DNA of 64,000 nt from an uncultured Prevotellaceae bacterium (GTDB lineage Bacteria > Bacteroidota > Bacteroidia > Bacteroidales > Bacteroidaceae). This document shows positions 61,726-64,000 of this stretch, piece after piece. The stretch spans positions 1-64,000 of the forward strand of contig ONDP01000026.1 of the NCBI GenBank assembly GCA_900316645.1. Direction: 5' to 3'. How positions within the stretch are numbered: position 1 is the first letter of the stretch; each line of letters begins with the position of its first letter. Under the pieces are notes generated by a model. The model ran no database searches. It was not told the origin of the DNA and saw only the letters and a list, made by a program, of their open reading frames with translations. Position numbers and translations under genes: made by a program.

Positions 61726-61733
61726 TAACTTTG
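61726..61733 (+). promoter_or_regulatory. Promoter box for glycogen synthase
   Basis: TAACTTTG lies 21 bp before the start. Confidence 0.65.
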
Positions 61734-61754
61734 CAGGCGTTATACTAGTATAAG

Positions 61755-63422
61755 ATGGGAAAAGAAATGTTGATGCCTGATTATATCTTTGAATCGAGTT
61801 GGGAGGTTTGCAACAAAGTGGGCGGTATTTATACCGTTCTCTCTACCCGTGCAAAGACATTACAGGATGTGTTGAAGGACCGGATTATCTTTATCGGTCC
61901 AGATTTTTGGCAGGAAAAGGAAAGCCCATACTTCTGTGAAGACAAGTCGCTCTTTGCCGAGTGGCAGTGTGAAGCAAAAGAAAACGGCATTGCCGTCAGG
62001 GTGGGGCGCTGGACTATTCCTGGAGAACCAATTGCGATCTTAGTTGACTTCCGTCCATACTTCGAGAAGAAGGACGAGATTTACGGATGGCTGTGGGAAC
62101 ACTATCAGGTTGACTCGTTGCACGCCTATGGCGACTATGACGAAGCCTCGATGTTTTCCTATGCTGCAGCTTTGGTCGTAGAAAGCTTCTACAATTACTA
62201 TCTACAAAAGATAAACAAACGTGTGATTTATCATGCCAATGAATGGATGTGTGGTCTGGGCGCTCTATATATAAATAATGTGTTGCCTCAGATCGGAACA
62301 CTGTTCACCACGCATGCTACAAGTATCGGCCGCTCTATTGCCGGCAACCAGAAACCGCTCTATGATTATCTCTTCGCATATAATGGCGACCAGATGGCAG
62401 GCGAGCTGAATATGCAGTCGAAGCATTCTATTGAGAAGCAGACTGCCCTGCACGTAGATTGTTTCACAACCGTTAGTGATATTACCGCCAACGAATGTAA
62501 GGAATTGCTCGACAAACCAGTCGATGTTGTTCTGCCCAATGGATTCGACAACAGTTTCGTTCCCAAGGCTGCCACATTCACCAAGAAGCGCAAAGCAGCT
62601 CGCAAGCGTCTGTTGGAGGTGGCTAATGCCTTGCTTGGCGAAAGTCTTGACGACGAGACACTGATTGTTTCCACCTCAGGGCGTTATGAGTTCCGCAACA
62701 AGGGAATTGATGTCTTTGTCGAGGCTATGAACCGTTTGTTGCGCGACAAAGAACTGAAGAGGAAAGTGCTTGCTTTCATTGAGGTTCCGGGATGGGTCGG
62801 CGAGCCCCGCAAGGACTTGCAGGAACGCCTGGCAAGTGGTCAGTCGTTCGACACACCATTGGAGGTTCCTCAGGTTACGCATTGGTTGCACAACATGAGT
62901 CACGACAATGTGTTGGGCATGATGAAATATTACGATATGCACAATCGTAAGGAGGACAATGTGAAGGTTATCTTCCTGCCTTGCTATCTGGATAGCAAGG
63001 ACGGCATTCTGAATTTGTCATACTATGATGTCGTATTGGGTAACGACCTTTGTATCTATCCTTCCTATTACGAGCCTTGGGGCTATACGCCACTTGAGGC
63101 TGTTGCCTTCAAAGTGCCCTGCATCACTACCGACCTTGCCGGTTTCGGCCTGTGGGCTAACAAGGTGTTCGGCCGCTATGGTGAGATTGAGGATGGTGTG
63201 AAGGTGATTCATCGCACCGACTACAACTATTCCGAGGTGGCTGATGCCATCAAGGATACCGTTGCCCATTTCTCGGGAATGACGCAGAAGCAGGTTGACG
63301 AATGCCGCAAGCACGCTGATGCACTCTCGAAGAAAGCCCTTTGGAGTGAGTTCATCAAGTATTATTATGAGGCTTACGACATAGCCTTGAGAAAAGCCGA
63401 GGCACGTTGTGCAGCCAAATAG
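61755..63422 (+). CDS. Glycogen synthase, eukaryote-like GT3 type
   Basis: The 555-residue glycosyltransferase opens with FESSWEVCNKVGGIYTVLST, typical of the GYS/GT3 branch rather than GlgA, has HANEWMCGLGALYI and TTHATSIGRSIAGN, and near the C-terminus YPSYYEPWGYTPLEAVAFKV with the two catalytic-site Glu residues, then TTDLAGFGLW. It adds glucose from a sugar nucleotide to glycogen. It pairs with the phosphorylase gene 58 bp downstream, so synthesis and breakdown enzymes are adjacent. Confidence 0.92.
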   Translation: MGKEMLMPDYIFESSWEVCNKVGGIYTVLSTRAKTLQDVLKDRIIFIGPDFWQEKESPYFCEDKSLFAEWQCEAKENGIAVRVGRWTIPGEPIAILVDFRPYFEKKDEIYGWLWEHYQVDSLHAYGDYDEASMFSYAAALVVESFYNYYLQKINKRVIYHANEWMCGLGALYINNVLPQIGTLFTTHATSIGRSIAGNQKPLYDYLFAYNGDQMAGELNMQSKHSIEKQTALHVDCFTTVSDITANECKELLDKPVDVVLPNGFDNSFVPKAATFTKKRKAARKRLLEVANALLGESLDDETLIVSTSGRYEFRNKGIDVFVEAMNRLLRDKELKRKVLAFIEVPGWVGEPRKDLQERLASGQSFDTPLEVPQVTHWLHNMSHDNVLGMMKYYDMHNRKEDNVKVIFLPCYLDSKDGILNLSYYDVVLGNDLCIYPSYYEPWGYTPLEAVAFKVPCITTDLAGFGLWANKVFGRYGEIEDGVKVIHRTDYNYSEVADAIKDTVAHFSGMTQKQVDECRKHADALSKKALWSEFIKYYYEAYDIALRKAEARCAAK

Positions 63423-63480
63423 ACAAGAGAGAAATTTAAAAGGTATAAAGTACTAAGTAATCAATACAATTTGATAAATT

Positions 63481-64000
63481 ATGAAAATTAAAGCCGATTA
63501 TGCAAATGCTCCACAGTGGAAGGAACTGGTTGTTAAGTCCAGTCTTCCCGAGCAACTGAAGTGTTTGGACGAAATTGCCCACAACATGTGGTGGGTATGG
63601 AACTACGAGGCACGTGACTTGTTCCGCGACCTTGACCCTGAGCTTTATCATGAGGTGAAGCACAATCCAGTTATGCTGCTGGAACGTCTGAGTTTCGCCC
63701 GTAAAGAGGAGATTGTTAAGGATAAGGCGCTGATGAAGCGTGTCAAGAACGTTTACGACTTGTTCCGCAAGTACATGGATGTGAAGCCTGATGCCAAGCG
63801 TCCGTCAGTAGCCTATTTCTGTATGGAATACGGTATCCACTCAGCCCTGAAGATTTATTCCGGCGGTCTGGGAATGCTGGCAGGTGACTATGTGAAGGAG
63901 GCTTCCGATTCTAATGTCGATATGTGTGCAGTGGGTTTCCTCTATCGTTTTGGTTACTTCACACAGAGTCTGTCTATCGATGGTCAGCAGATTGCCAACT
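63481..64000 (+). CDS. Alpha-glucan phosphorylase, N-terminal part (cut by window end)
   Basis: The open frame starts [20 protein letters not shown] and runs to the window edge (173 codons). [20 protein letters not shown] and [20 protein letters not shown], then [16 protein letters not shown], are the N-terminal signature of GT35 alpha-glucan phosphorylases of the Bacteroidales type. The enzyme releases glucose-1-phosphate from glycogen using pyridoxal phosphate; the active site lies beyond the window. Confidence 0.93.
   Translation, partial: MKIKADYANAPQWKELVVKSSLPEQLKCLDEIAHNMWWVWNYEARDLFRDLDPELYHEVKHNPVMLLERLSFARKEEIVKDKALMKRVKNVYDLFRKYMDVKPDAKRPSVAYFCMEYGIHSALKIYSGGLGMLAGDYVKEASDSNVDMCAVGFLYRFGYFTQSLSIDGQQIAN

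Overview
The window comes from a Bacteroidales genome, most likely Prevotellaceae (Prevotella, Segatella or Xylanibacter type). Three things point there. Nearly every intact transcription unit starts at a Bacteroidetes-type promoter (TAnnTTTG box, often with a TTTG/TTG element 19-21 bp upstream). The gene content is typical of the group: DUF4251 and DUF4348 lipoproteins, HU-related/smalltalk pair, TonB receptors, GH115 and GH3 enzymes, GT3-type glycogen synthase. Gene order is compact, with many 1-4 bp overlaps. This is mostly a core chromosomal stretch with one small accessory remnant.

Layout. 0.1-0.65 kb: a secreted hypothetical protein, then a 640-bp gene-free stretch carrying a 22-bp-phased repeat array. 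1.3-4.2 kb: SpoT-like HD protein, TerB/J-domain protein, alanine/glycine symporter. 4.2-5.6 kb: two lipoproteins. 5.7-7.4 kb: an accessory remnant with an HU-related protein, a 36-residue smalltalk protein, several palindromes, the C-terminal stub of a VirE/DUF3987-like protein and a P5-like protein. 7.6-9.4 kb: a second TerB protein and a QueH / 5-formyl-THF cyclo-ligase fusion. 9.3-13.6 kb (minus): a four-gene operon matching the L-galactose to D-tagaturonate pathway described in Bacteroides vulgatus. 13.7-18.9 kb: ffh, folD, a TPR miniprotein and a four-subunit 2-oxoacid:ferredoxin oxidoreductase. 19-26.5 kb: envelope genes (TonB receptor, FadL-like, OmpA-like) and a GH115 enzyme. 27.3-34.2 kb: the ilvD-ilvB-ilvN-thioesterase-(OM protein)-ilvC branched-chain amino acid cluster, in which ilvB is broken near its 3' end. 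34.4-41 kb (minus): recQ, recJ, a C1 peptidase and aminopeptidase P. 41-49.1 kb: two patatin-like genes, trmD, sstT, a GH3 enzyme, a VanW protein, pheS. 49.2-57.1 kb: DUF4348 lipoprotein, murB, an MBL hydrolase, a three-gene YtxH/holin-like operon, SPOR lipoprotein, ruvX, def, a large TPR protein, then initiator tRNA. 57.4-64 kb: TetR regulator with fabG, a putative metal-uptake pair, glycogen synthase and the start of a glucan phosphorylase.

The most unusual signals are non-coding or structural. (1) Short tandem repeats of fixed period but changing sequence: a 22-bp-phased array at 832-1183, a similar 22-bp pair in the HU leader, and many 7- or 8-bp tandem repeats that fill gene-gene junctions and also sit in frame inside three or four coding regions. 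(2) The QueH-cyclo-ligase fusion. (3) The disrupted ilvB inside an otherwise intact operon. (4) The palindrome-rich HU/smalltalk/P5 remnant. Functions are inferred from motifs read by eye; no database search was possible.
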